Of a stretch of DNA of 64,000 bases, positions 1 through 10,100 are shown in pieces. The notes beneath the pieces are model-generated. The model was not told where the DNA came from. It searched no databases and saw only the letters and a program-made list of their open reading frames with translations. The position numbers and the translations under genes are program-made. Location of the stretch: NCBI RefSeq assembly GCF_034087045.1, contig NZ_CP139247.1, forward strand, positions 5,482,001 to 5,546,000, in the 5' to 3' direction. The stretch comes from Chitinophaga sancti (lineage in GTDB: Bacteria > Bacteroidota > Bacteroidia > Chitinophagales > Chitinophagaceae). Position 1 is the first letter of the stretch. The number at the start of each line of letters is the position of its first letter.

Positions 1-239
1 CCACCCCTCAGCAAAGTGGGGAAATTACCCCTTAAAAAGAAGAAAGAACTCATACAGGAAGCCCGTCAGTACAGCTTCGATTTCCTGGAATGGAAAAAAC
101 TTTTGTACTAAAACAACACTGGCTCGCCCACACCCGCAAAACCTGCCCCCGCTGTCATATAGCTTTCAATAAAGAATACCTCGGCACCACCAAACGAAGA
201 TCATTTTTTTGCAATAATTGCCAGTTATTATATGAATAA
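1..239 (+). pseudogene. C-terminal part of an Fpg/Nei-type DNA glycosylase, frameshifted
   Basis: The reading frame entering the window stops at 109-111. The frame one base back carries on from about position 90 to the stop at 237-239. The second part holds a zinc-finger pattern, CPRC then 18 residues then CNNCQ, with RRSFFC just before the second cysteine pair. This is the hallmark of the C-terminal DNA-binding zinc finger of formamidopyrimidine/endonuclease VIII glycosylases, which excise oxidised bases. The two frames join naturally at a run of six A (94-99), giving EWKK followed by TFVLKQHW. A one-base indel is the simplest cause; a minus-1 slip on the A run is possible but the run is not a full classical slippery heptamer. 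The catalytic N-terminus lies outside the window. Family call fairly sure, frameshift directly seen. Confidence 0.6.
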
Positions 240-299
240 CGATTGTAATGGCATGAATTTTACCACCTTATGCCCTAGAACTAATTGCTGTATAAATTA

Positions 300-2492
300 A
301 TGAAGAACAGTCCACAAACCCTACAACTACCAGTCCATATTGCCCCTGGTAGTCCATATCCATTAGGCGCAACTCCTGATAATAAAGGCGTAAATTTCGC
401 CATCTATGCCGATTATGCGACCGGTGTAGACCTCTGCCTGTTCAACAGCCCCTCAGACCCAAAAGAATCCCAAAGAATCAAAATGACTGAGCGGTTTCAT
501 CAGGTATGGCATGTGCATGTATCCGGCCTGCAACCCGGCCAACTGTATGGCTACCGCGTAAGTGGACCATACAATCCCCAGGAAGGCAGCCGTTTCAATG
601 AAAATAAATTACTCTTAGATCCTTACGCCAAAGCCATCTCAGGCACTATCAACTGGCACGACTCCCTCTTTGGCTACCAGATAGGCAGCCCGGAAGAAGA
701 CCTGAGTTTCAGCGACGCTGACAGCGCACCATATATTCCGAAATCGGTAGTGGTCGATGATGCCTTTGACTGGGAAAACGATAAATGTCCAAAAATCCCC
801 TACAATGCCACCATCATCTATGAGATGCATGTAAAGGGCTTTACAAAAATGCATCCGGACATTCCTGAAGAGATCCGCGGAACATATGCTGCTATCGGTC
901 ATCCGGTAACAATCGATTACCTCAAAAAACTAGGCGTAACGGCGGTTGAATTAATGCCGGTACATCACTTTGTAGTCGACAGGCACCTGGTAGAGAAAGG
1001 ATTGACTAACTACTGGGGATATAATACCATCGGGTATTTTGCCCCTGATGCAAGGTATTCTTCTTCCGGTATCGAAGGCCAGCAGGTAACCGAGTTCAAA
1101 GAAATGGTCAAAGCCCTTCATAAAGCTGGTATTGAAGTATTCCTCGATGTCGTTTATAACCATACTGCCGAAGGCAACCATATGGGACCGACACTGAGCT
1201 TCAGAGGAGTGGATAATTGCAGTTATTACCGGCTTACTGAAGATAAGCGTTACTACATGGACTATACCGGCACAGGCAATACACTGAATGCACAGTTACC
1301 AAATGTACTGCGCCTCATTATGGATAGCCTTCGCTATTGGGTAGAGCAGATGCATATTGACGGATTTCGTTTCGATCTGGCTGCTGCATTAGCACGGGAA
1401 CTACATGAGGTGAACAGCCTGAGTGCTTTCTTTGAAATTATTTACCAGGACCCGGTGATCAGTCAGGTCAAGTTAATTGCAGAACCCTGGGATGTGGGAG
1501 AAGGTGGCTACCAGGTAGGAAAATTTCCTCCCGGCTGGGCGGAATGGAATGGTCTATACAGAGATTGTATCAGGGGATACTGGAAAGGTGATGATAGTAT
1601 GCTGGCTGAGTTTGCCCTCCGGTTTACAGGAAGCCCGGATTTGTATGAGGCGGATTATCGCAGGCCAACGGCTAGTATCAACTTCATTACCGCCCATGAT
1701 GGCTTTACCATGCATGACCTTGTCTCTTATAATGACAAGCATAATGAAAGTAATGGCGAAAACAACAGGGATGGTGCGAATGATAATTACTCTTTTAACT
1801 GGGGTACGGAAGGTGATACCAATGATGAAGGCATCAATTATATCCGTGCACAGATCAAGCGAAATTTTATTACAACCTTATTCCTTTCACAGGGAGTGCC
1901 TATGCTGGTAGCGGGTGATGAATCGGGTAATACGCAGTATGGGAATAACAATGCGTATTGTCAGGATAATGAAATATCATGGTTGGATTGGGAGAAACAG
2001 GATCTGCAATTGCAGGAGTTTACGAGAAATATAATTCAGTTGCGGAAGGATCATCCTGTTTTTGCAAGGCCGGGATGGTTTCAGGGAATTCCTATTAAAG
2101 GAGTGGAAGATATTGGATGGTTCCTGCCGGATGGTGCGGAGATGCAGGAGGACCATTGGAAAGAATATTATGCGAAATCAATTGCTATTTATTTAAACGG
2201 GAAAGGATTAAGGTGCGTGAATGAGGTGGGTGAAAAAATGGTGGATGATTCTTTTTATATCATTTTCAATGCACATCACGATGCAATTGAGTTTGCATTG
2301 CCTGTAGAAAAGTATGCAAAGGAGTGGCAGCGGATCCTGGATACCAGTGTGTGGAAAACGGAGGATAAGAATACATATGCAGCAGGGTATAAAGTGCAGG
2401 TGAAGGGGCATTCAATTTCGTTATTCATTCATAAAGAGGACCTGGTGCCGGTAGCAGGATTGCCGGTTCCTGAAGTTACGCATACTAAATAA
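300..2492 (+). CDS. glgX: Glycogen debranching enzyme, GlgX/isoamylase type
   Basis: A 730-residue cytoplasmic GH13 enzyme that hydrolyses alpha-1,6 branches of glycogen-type glucans. The N-terminal isoamylase-type module (about residues 15-120, with GVNFAIYA) precedes the catalytic barrel. The conserved GH13 regions are visible in order: DVVYNHTAEG near residue 283 (region I), GFRFDLA near 356 (nucleophile Asp), AEPWD near 395 (acid/base Glu) and NFITAHDG near 460 (transition-state Asp). Length matches GlgX. The ATG at 300 is preferred over an upstream in-frame TTG at 285. It stands alone on this strand and ends before a strong hairpin at 2510. Codon use becomes G-richer toward the 3' half, but no break in the frame is seen. 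Confidence 0.93.
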   Translation: MKNSPQTLQLPVHIAPGSPYPLGATPDNKGVNFAIYADYATGVDLCLFNSPSDPKESQRIKMTERFHQVWHVHVSGLQPGQLYGYRVSGPYNPQEGSRFNENKLLLDPYAKAISGTINWHDSLFGYQIGSPEEDLSFSDADSAPYIPKSVVVDDAFDWENDKCPKIPYNATIIYEMHVKGFTKMHPDIPEEIRGTYAAIGHPVTIDYLKKLGVTAVELMPVHHFVVDRHLVEKGLTNYWGYNTIGYFAPDARYSSSGIEGQQVTEFKEMVKALHKAGIEVFLDVVYNHTAEGNHMGPTLSFRGVDNCSYYRLTEDKRYYMDYTGTGNTLNAQLPNVLRLIMDSLRYWVEQMHIDGFRFDLAAALARELHEVNSLSAFFEIIYQDPVISQVKLIAEPWDVGEGGYQVGKFPPGWAEWNGLYRDCIRGYWKGDDSMLAEFALRFTGSPDLYEADYRRPTASINFITAHDGFTMHDLVSYNDKHNESNGENNRDGANDNYSFNWGTEGDTNDEGINYIRAQIKRNFITTLFLSQGVPMLVAGDESGNTQYGNNNAYCQDNEISWLDWEKQDLQLQEFTRNIIQLRKDHPVFARPGWFQGIPIKGVEDIGWFLPDGAEMQEDHWKEYYAKSIAIYLNGKGLRCVNEVGEKMVDDSFYIIFNAHHDAIEFALPVEKYAKEWQRILDTSVWKTEDKNTYAAGYKVQVKGHSISLFIHKEDLVPVAGLPVPEVTHTK

Positions 2493-2509
2493 CCCGTTCC
2501 GGGAAATGC

Positions 2510-2552
2510 GGGTGGTCAGAAATTGTGCCGAATGCACAATTCCTGACCACCC
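2510..2552. terminator. Hairpin terminator between glgX and the phosphoesterase gene
   Basis: Two 19-base arms (2510-2528 and 2534-2552) pair with a single G-T wobble around a 5-base loop. The hairpin sits between two convergent genes, so it probably stops transcription from both sides. The plus-strand T-run after it is weak. Confidence 0.75.
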
Positions 2553-2577
2553 TTTAAAAAAATCTTTTCATATAAAA

Positions 2578-4065
2578 TTACATACTCTCCTCATACACAT
2601 TCCCAAACCTATCCGTTGCCCTCACCATTATCTTCTTAGCCGATGCAGATGGATTTGCAAAAAATAGATGATCCGTCAATGAAGGTTCCACAAACTTATG
2701 CTTCTTCGGCAACTCCGGCCCCATATACAACTCCACCGCCCATGGATCATACGCCACACGCCTCTCCATCTCCCCCTTACTCACCCCATCCTCAAACCAC
2801 TCCACCTTCCACTTCTTATCCCAATTCCATACATTCACCGCCACCTCATCAGGCGCAGCCTGTACCCGACCCTTCTCATAGATCCTCAACTGCTTCTCCT
2901 TTGGCAACCCCGTAGCCTTATACACCCACTTTATATCCGTCCCATCCACATCATAGATCCCGTACCCTGCCGGCGTTCCATCACTACAAATCGGTCCTGT
3001 CCACCAGGCCCCACACACCGTTCCATGATTATGCTCCATGATATCCCCCTCTTCCCAATTATCATTGAAATGCGTATGCCCACTCATTATATGCACCTTA
3101 TAAGGCGCCAACATCTTGTACAACTTCTTCCTGTTCGCCACCGTACCACCTCCCGGTTCATCCTTCTTCCCCTCTCTCCGCGCCTGTCCGGTATAAGTCG
3201 GTATATGCAAACTCAATACAATCATACTTCCCGCCTTCACCTGCGCCAGATCCTGATCCAGCCATTGCAATTGATTCTCTGTCAGATAACCTATGTAATT
3301 TTTAGCTTCTCCCAAAAAGAACACATCATCCAACACAATGTAATGGACCTCTCCCCTGTTATATGAATAATAAGTAGGCCCGAAATGAGACTTAAATGTA
3401 TTAGCAGAACCATCATCCGTTCTCGCCTCATTATCCATATCATGGTTACCAATCACATTAAAGAAAGGAATCCCACACAACTCCACCGCCCTGCGATAAC
3501 CATGATACAACTCAAACTCATCCCATACCAGGTCCCCACAACCAATACCATGTATCAACGTATCCTTGGGATAAGATTTAATCACCCCCTGCAAATCAGG
3601 CACAGACTCTTTCAACAGCTGATCCACGTCTTTCTGCGACTTCATCTGCGGATCGGCCCAAACCACAAAGGTGTGTTTTGTATCATCCACCTTCAACTTC
3701 TCCAATTTGAAATCAGCCGTAAAGGATGGCTTGTTCTTTGGAATAGCCTGATAAAATGCAGCGATACTCCGCTCCTCCGGAAACGCGTACCCTCGTGGCA
3801 CACTTATATACACAAATTCCGCCGTACCATTTGATTGCAACTCATACCCACCATTCTTATCTGTCAGCGTAATATTAATCCCATCTGTCACCGGCACACC
3901 CGCCACGCCTTTTCCCTCACATAGCACCTTGCCCCTGAGCGACACTGTAGAAAGGTCAATATTATTCTCCCGCAGCAAAGGCTTTGCATTCACTATTGCC
4001 GCCGGCAGCGCTAACAATGAACCGGTCACACCTACATTCTTTAAAAAGTTTCTTCTGTTAAGCAT
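2578..4065 (-). CDS. Calcineurin-like phosphoesterase, exported
   Basis: A 495-residue metallophosphoesterase. The N-terminus NRRNFLKN followed by a hydrophobic stretch looks like a twin-arginine (Tat) export signal. A carboxypeptidase-regulatory-like beta domain (about 40-125) comes first. The metal-binding motifs of the calcineurin fold follow: VWADPQ, GCGDLVWDE, GNHD, then LHIPTYTG and GHTH. The C-terminal ~130 residues match the extra domain common in Bacteroidota members. It is the last gene of the sigma-FecR-SusC-SusD-DUF5689 run, which suggests it acts on a phosphate-containing compound handled by that uptake system; this role is inferred. Its ATG lies 5 nt after the stop codon of a repeated copy of the upstream gene's tail (4071-4142). 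Confidence 0.85.
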   Translation of the reverse strand: MLNRRNFLKNVGVTGSLLALPAAIVNAKPLLRENNIDLSTVSLRGKVLCEGKGVAGVPVTDGINITLTDKNGGYELQSNGTAEFVYISVPRGYAFPEERSIAAFYQAIPKNKPSFTADFKLEKLKVDDTKHTFVVWADPQMKSQKDVDQLLKESVPDLQGVIKSYPKDTLIHGIGCGDLVWDEFELYHGYRRAVELCGIPFFNVIGNHDMDNEARTDDGSANTFKSHFGPTYYSYNRGEVHYIVLDDVFFLGEAKNYIGYLTENQLQWLDQDLAQVKAGSMIVLSLHIPTYTGQARREGKKDEPGGGTVANRKKLYKMLAPYKVHIMSGHTHFNDNWEEGDIMEHNHGTVCGAWWTGPICSDGTPAGYGIYDVDGTDIKWVYKATGLPKEKQLRIYEKGRVQAAPDEVAVNVWNWDKKWKVEWFEDGVSKGEMERRVAYDPWAVELYMGPELPKKHKFVEPSLTDHLFFANPSASAKKIMVRATDRFGNVYEESM

Positions 4066-4070
4066 ACGTT

Positions 4071-4225
4071 TTATTTAAGTGTTGTTGCGCCATCACCTTC
4101 TATATCGGTTATCGCTGATGTTGTTATACCCTTACGTTCCATATCAGTTATCCCTGGTATTATTACCAGTCTTATTTAAGCGTCGTTGCGCCTTCACCTT
4201 CTATATCGGTTATCGCTGATGTTGT
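4071..4225 (-). repeat. Tandem echo of the DUF5689 gene's 3' end, with a 23-codon short frame
   Basis: The last 54 bases of the upstream gene (4172-4225) are repeated at 4071-4124 with only 3 differences. Two are silent third-base changes and one gives Glu to Asp. A third, more decayed copy lies between them (about 4128-4165). On the minus strand an ATG at 4142 opens a 23-codon frame ending ITDIEGDGATTLK, against ITDIEGEGATTLK in the gene. Its stop is 5 nt before the ATG of the phosphoesterase gene. Whether it is translated cannot be told from sequence. Confidence 0.85.
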
Positions 4226-5677
4226 ACTCAGTTGTTTATTATTCTGCGCCCTTGCCTGTACCCACTTACCCAGCGATACATTATACACACCACCCAGCAT
4301 ATTGAATATCCCCAGATCCGCCGTATTGTACGACAGCGCCAATGTATTAGAACCCTGACGATAAAAAGGCTGTTCTTCCAGCGTGATCGGGTTGATCATA
4401 TCATAAAAATCGGTATTCGCAATGCGATAACCTTTCGCCGGTGGCCCCGCTGTATACAAACTACCACCCGTTGACACCCACATCACATCTACCGGTCTGG
4501 AATCTGCCGTCACCACTGTATCCTGGAATACTGCCAGTCCAAATGCATTCCCACTATTCGCCATCAAACCTGTCGTCGCTGTACCAAATCCATCTCCACC
4601 CGTAGTCGTATAGTCAAATGTACGTACCCAGTTAGCACTACTGATATCTGTAGATTTGGAACCATTAATTTTTTTCCCGATACCTCCTACATAAAAGAAC
4701 GTCCCTTTCGCTGCCTTACCTGCATAAAGATTAAACTTGTAAGAACGCTTATCACCTGTCGCCCATCCTTTGGATGGATATCCTGTAGGCGTGCTGGCAT
4801 TGGCATTGTTTGTCACCACGAGGGCAAATGGCGTAGCTGCAAAGTCAATATCCCTCGTCGCCATCATCTGCACATATTCATAATTACCATCCCCACCACT
4901 TGCATCCGACATAAAACCAGTGATCAGCACAGGTGCTATAGAAATTTCTGCACTCAATACAGTCAAATCTTTTGCCGTACGCATACGGAACACAGGCGTA
5001 TTGTCCCCACCTACGAATACTATACCATAGAAGTTTGCACTCACCGGCGCAGCGTTATTCGCAAACGCGCTGGTATCTGCTGTACGTAACAACAAATTAC
5101 CAAAACCATCATTCAATACTTTATCGCCTTTCAATACATCTCCCTTTGCTGGCAATGGATCGAACCCACCTTTTACAACCACCGCCAACGTACTTTCATA
5201 ATCACCCGGATTCGCCAGTATTGCTGCTGTCGTAACACGGTTTACCGGGATCGTATTGCCAGAAGAAATCTTCCTCATCTTTGTCAACGATACCCCTGTC
5301 AGTTCCAGCATACCATCCGCTTTTTCCAATACAGCGCCCTGCACATCGATCAACACTGAATCACCCGGCACATAACTATTCGCTACATCCCCCAATTGAA
5401 TCGCAATTCCTCTCAGCTTTGACAAACGACGCGCATCCTGTACAATCAGCAGCCCGGCAGGCAAATTGCCTCCGCTATGATCTGATACGACCATGGCTGC
5501 TATACTGGTAGAGCCAAGCATATTTTCTTTGCTGAGTGTAACGGGTTTTGATTTATACAGATTCCTGATATCGTATATCGAAATGTAAGGGCTGATGGTT
5601 CCACCGGGATAGGTCTCACTTTTTTCACAACCCCAAATGAATAATATGAATGGTAAGTATACTAAGAATTTCTTCAT
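4172..5677 (-). CDS. DUF5689-type surface lipoprotein
   Basis: A 501-residue predicted lipoprotein: hydrophobic signal followed by WGC with Cys17 as the lipidation site. The body resembles DUF5689 proteins, which in Bacteroidota are commonly encoded right after susC/susD and are thought to sit on the outer membrane with the uptake complex. The fold contains OB-like repeats (VDVQGAVLEKADGMLELTGVS and similar) followed by a C-terminal region with a conserved aromatic pattern. It starts 18 nt after the SusD stop codon and so is surely in the same operon. It probably binds or helps process the ligand; the substrate is not evident. Its 3' end is repeated downstream. Confidence 0.75.
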   Translation of the reverse strand: MKKFLVYLPFILFIWGCEKSETYPGGTISPYISIYDIRNLYKSKPVTLSKENMLGSTSIAAMVVSDHSGGNLPAGLLIVQDARRLSKLRGIAIQLGDVANSYVPGDSVLIDVQGAVLEKADGMLELTGVSLTKMRKISSGNTIPVNRVTTAAILANPGDYESTLAVVVKGGFDPLPAKGDVLKGDKVLNDGFGNLLLRTADTSAFANNAAPVSANFYGIVFVGGDNTPVFRMRTAKDLTVLSAEISIAPVLITGFMSDASGGDGNYEYVQMMATRDIDFAATPFALVVTNNANASTPTGYPSKGWATGDKRSYKFNLYAGKAAKGTFFYVGGIGKKINGSKSTDISSANWVRTFDYTTTGGDGFGTATTGLMANSGNAFGLAVFQDTVVTADSRPVDVMWVSTGGSLYTAGPPAKGYRIANTDFYDMINPITLEEQPFYRQGSNTLALSYNTADLGIFNMLGGVYNVSLGKWVQARAQNNKQLSTTSAITDIEGEGATTLK

Positions 5678-5695
5678 TGTAAAATGATTTTATTG

Positions 5696-7189
5696 TTATG
5701 GTTTCTGCCACCATACCTGTGTACTGATTTCATCTGGTCCCTGACTGGCTATCGCCAGCTTGTAGTTCGTCGGATTGGTGGACTGCACATACACCGGGTA
5801 AGTCATTCTCGCAGGCATCACACCATTATTCCGCAACCCCGCACCCTTTGGTAAGTCAGGATGCCCCGTACGACGATACTCAAACCACTGCTGCATATCC
5901 GTCAGGAACAACGCATAATACTTTTGCTTATGTATTTTCTCCATCTTCTGATCCAGCGTTTCATCATCCAGCCACTCAATATCTGCCGCTGCCAGCCAGG
6001 TTGTGATGGATACAGGCCAGGTAGGGATCCACTGGGTAATGCTGTTGAGTGCACCTGTATTATAATACGTCTCTGCCGAACCACTGATCCATCCTTTCGC
6101 CGCTGCTTCTGCCAGTATAAATTCCAACTCTGCATAGTTCATCATCATCCCCGTCATTGGTTCTGTCATGAGAGAAACTGCCGATGTATTGGAATAGAAA
6201 TAACATTTCTTCACAGGATTCTCTCCCGGTGAATACCCACTTGGCACACCCTGATAAGAACCGGAATAAGGCGCGATGCCCCACCTGTTAAAACCTCCCG
6301 TACCATAAGTAGGTATATCAATACGTGGATCATTCCACTGAGAAAGATTATCAATAAAGAAACTCGCGATACCCGGTGAACGAAAATCCTGCTCACGCAC
6401 TGCCAGATACGGCGATGAATAAGGCCCCACACCCGTCCAGCGCAATATCGCAGATTCATTATTGCTGGACATAATTGGATAGTTACTGCTATTCGTCTCC
6501 ACGATATCCTTAATTTTTAGAATAGCTGAATCCGACTTTGCTGACACACGCAATAACAAACGCAGGTAAAGTGAGTTACCAAACTTCCTCCATTTCGTTA
6601 CATCCCCATTATACACAGGGTCACTCGAACCTGTTATAGCTGTACCCGCACTCAGCAATGTATTTGCTGTATCCAGTTTTTTGAAGATATCGAGATAAAT
6701 ATCACGCTGCGCATCAAAGCGGGGCTCATAGATCAGGCTATCTTTTGCCAGGTTAGACTGGAAATAAGGAATATCCCCATAAGTATCTGTAAGTATGGAA
6801 TAGATCCATGACTGACAAATAAGCGAGATCCCCATATAAGATTTATTGTAGTTCAACTCCTGGCTGGATATGGTATACATATCCTTGAAGTTGGTCAACT
6901 CAGAATAGAGACCATTGTACAGGTAATCTGACCAGGTTGAACGAAAATCGTAACGGAACACCTGCCCTTCTGCATCACTCATGTTCACCGTCACCTGCAT
7001 CAGCTCATTGTTGAAGTTGCGGTTACGCAGCATGTTATATGTAAGCGTGTTCACCAGTGCCGGCGCCATCAACTGCGATGGCAAAGCTTCAGGTGTACCA
7101 TTCGGGTTCGTATTCGTATCCTGGAAATTTTTCGTACAGGAACTCAATATAATACCCAGTAAAAGTATGTATGTAAATTGCTTCATCAT
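5696..7189 (-). CDS. SusD/RagB family lipoprotein (SusD-like)
   Basis: A 497-residue surface lipoprotein with a signal peptide and lipobox ending at Cys18 (LSSC). The N-terminal NTNPNGTPEALPSQLMAPAL and the helical repeat body with the segment ADIEWLDDETLDQKMEKIHKQKYYALF are typical of the SusD-like group whose members are mostly paired with DUF5689 or similar proteins. SusD proteins form the lid over the SusC barrel and capture the ligand at the cell surface. The gene begins 8 nt after the SusC stop codon, so the two are translated from one message. Regulation is expected from the ECF sigma/FecR pair upstream. Confidence 0.9.
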   Translation of the reverse strand: MMKQFTYILLLGIILSSCTKNFQDTNTNPNGTPEALPSQLMAPALVNTLTYNMLRNRNFNNELMQVTVNMSDAEGQVFRYDFRSTWSDYLYNGLYSELTNFKDMYTISSQELNYNKSYMGISLICQSWIYSILTDTYGDIPYFQSNLAKDSLIYEPRFDAQRDIYLDIFKKLDTANTLLSAGTAITGSSDPVYNGDVTKWRKFGNSLYLRLLLRVSAKSDSAILKIKDIVETNSSNYPIMSSNNESAILRWTGVGPYSSPYLAVREQDFRSPGIASFFIDNLSQWNDPRIDIPTYGTGGFNRWGIAPYSGSYQGVPSGYSPGENPVKKCYFYSNTSAVSLMTEPMTGMMMNYAELEFILAEAAAKGWISGSAETYYNTGALNSITQWIPTWPVSITTWLAAADIEWLDDETLDQKMEKIHKQKYYALFLTDMQQWFEYRRTGHPDLPKGAGLRNNGVMPARMTYPVYVQSTNPTNYKLAIASQGPDEISTQVWWQKP

Positions 7190-7197
7190 GTCGAATA

Positions 7198-10100
7198 TTA
7201 AAGTCCAATTACCAGATTAAAACCAAGGGTACGTGTAGATGGGAACTGACCGATCTCAAAACCCTGCAGGATGTCAGAACCATAAAGAGTACCAAATTCA
7301 GGATCGAACATCGGCCATGGTGACCAGATGAACAGGTCACGTCCATACACACCTACTGTGGCACGCTGGAATCCCAACCTTTTCACCAATCCCTTGCTGA
7401 ATGTATAGTCGATACGTGCTTCCCTGAATTTGATAAAGTCTGTACGAAACACACTACCTTCTGCATTGTCTACACCATAGTGTGAACGGTAGTATTCGTC
7501 TATATCCGTTGCAATCACATCGTTCTTACGATATTTGCCATCAGTAGTCGCCACTACACCATTTCCTACTATCCCGTTGTAACGGCCCGGCAGCGTCTCT
7601 TTCAGCTTACCCTGTTCTGCCATTTTATAGTGTGTAAGCGAGTGCGATACACCACCATATTGTGCATCAAAAAGCAGGTGCAGATTGAAACCCTTATACC
7701 TGAAATCGTTCGTCCAGCCGATCTTTGCTTTTGGCAGGATGTTACCAAGATATTTTACATCTTCTGTCAACAACGCTACTCCTGTGCTGGCATCATAAAT
7801 AACCTGACCATCCGGCGCACGCTGATAACCACGGCCATACAGATCGCCCATGCTACCACCTACTTTTGCCACAATCTGACCACCGCCTACAGGACCTGTT
7901 CTCAGTACGACAGAGCTATCGGCCAGGCTCATAATACGGTTACGGTTCGCTGAGAATACAACATTAGAACTCCACGAAAATCCATTCTTCACACTCACAG
8001 GTGTTGTGTTCAGGGCGATTTCTATCCCTTCATTTCTCACATCCCCCGCATTGATCAATACCTGTGTAAAACCAGATGCACGGTCTACCACCCGCTTTAA
8101 GTGCTGATCTTTTGTATTTCCCCTGTACACCGCTATATCAATACCGAACCTGTTATTCAGGAACTGTATATTCGCACCTACTTCATAGGTAATGGTACGC
8201 AGTGGCTTCAGGTTCGGATTCGTCAACAGGTCTGGCGCTGACAACCCTCCATTGTACAAACTACCCGCTGATAAATAATTGTACGAGGTGAGGTAAGCAG
8301 TCGTACCACCACTACCTACGCTGGATGCAGAAAAGCGTACCTTTGCAAAGTTGATCGCCTTGGGCATATGCAATACTTCCGATGCCACAAAACTCAGGTT
8401 GGCCGCAGGATAAAAGAACCCGGAATTAGTCGTACGGTCAGGCGTAGCCAGGGTACTGGTCCAGTCCTGTCTGCCGGTAAGATCCAGGAATAAATAATCC
8501 CTGAAACTACCCGTCACCATACCATAAAAACTATTGATGGCATATTTACTCCTGTAGGGCATGGTCACCAAAGGACCCGCTGCATTGGAGAAAGTGAAGA
8601 TACCCGGGAATGTCAGTGAATCCGCACGGGTTTCATCTTTATTATAATTATTTGTCAGGGTGCTTCCACCAGCTGTGGCAGAGAATTCAATATCTTCGTT
8701 TATCCGCTTGCTGTACTTCAACAGGAAGTCACTACTCGCTTCCATAGAAAAGATATTCTGTGTACGATAACTTCCCTTTGGTAGTTTCGCACCTGCATCA
8801 TAAGGACGCTCCTGCGCACGCTGGTCATAAGCAAAGTCAATGGATGTTCTCACCAGTAAACTCAGTTCTTTGGTGAAGTTGTAAGTAGCCTGCACATTCC
8901 CTGTAATACCGTTACGGTTTGTTTTGTTGATGAACTCATTTGCTACGGCAAACGGGTTTTCAGGATAAGAACTAAAAGGGTACTTAATAGCACGGCCCTC
9001 CTGTCCTTTCACCCAGTAGTCGCGCAACCAGTCTATACTTGCATTGGGTTGCCAGAAGATGTACCAATACATCAGCGATTGGTTTCCATAACCTGAACCG
9101 GGCAGGTTATCACTCCCTTTATTTGTATAGTTAACTTTGGAAGAGATGGTCAGTTTGTCACTGATCTTTGAATGCACAGACATAGCAACGGTATTACGTG
9201 TGTAACCCGTGTTTGGTACAATCCAGTCGTTGTTTACGTTTGTAAAAGAAAAACGCGCAGTGGTTTTGTCCGTACCACCATCTACACTAATGCTGTTCGT
9301 AAAAGTCTTGCCGGTCTGAAAGAATTTCTGTAACTGATTTGTATAAGGTCTCCACAACGTTCTTTCCGTACCTACCTTTTGTGTAACAGGATCGTACTGA
9401 AAGAACATCTGTCCGTCGAACTTTGGGCCATAAGCCGAGCTGGTACCACTGGTGCTGGCACCATCTGCAGAAGTACCGTAGGAATAATAGGCGGCGCCGT
9501 CCAAACCTTGTCCATATTCATATTGCAACTCCGGCCAGCGGTTTACCTGTTCCAGCGATTCGTTGCTATTGAAGGTAACACCTAACCCTCTTTTACGGGG
9601 TGTACCTGCTTTGGTGGTAATGATCACCGCACCGTTTGCACCACGCTGACCATAGAGCGCTGCAGCACCCGGACCTTTCAGTACGGTAACCGATTCAATA
9701 TCTTCTGCGTTCAGGTCGTTCAAACCTGTACCATAGTCGGCAGGCATGTTGTCAGATCCTGTACCATAAGGTGTCTCACCATCTATTCCTGTACGGCGTC
9801 CGCTACCATTGTTGATCACCACGCCATCTACCACGATGAGGGCTTCGTTGTCACCATTCAGGTTGTTCTCACCACGAAGAATGATTTTGTTAGAACCGGT
9901 AGGTCCCGCATTGGAACGAACCAGGTTAAGGCCTGCAACTTTTCCGGAAAGGGCGTCTGTCCAGTTGTTAGACAAAGCGTTAGTGAGCTGCTCACCTTTT
10001 ACCACTGTGGTAGCATAACCAAGGCCTTTTTCTTCTCTTTTGATACCTAATGCCGTTGTCACCACCACTTCGTTCAGTGCTTTGGCATCAGGGGCCATTT

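Noticed and set aside
2643..3834. Long plus-strand frames opposite the phosphoesterase gene
   Set aside because: Composition is low-complexity Pro/His/Ile as expected from reading the reverse of a real gene; no family resemblance.
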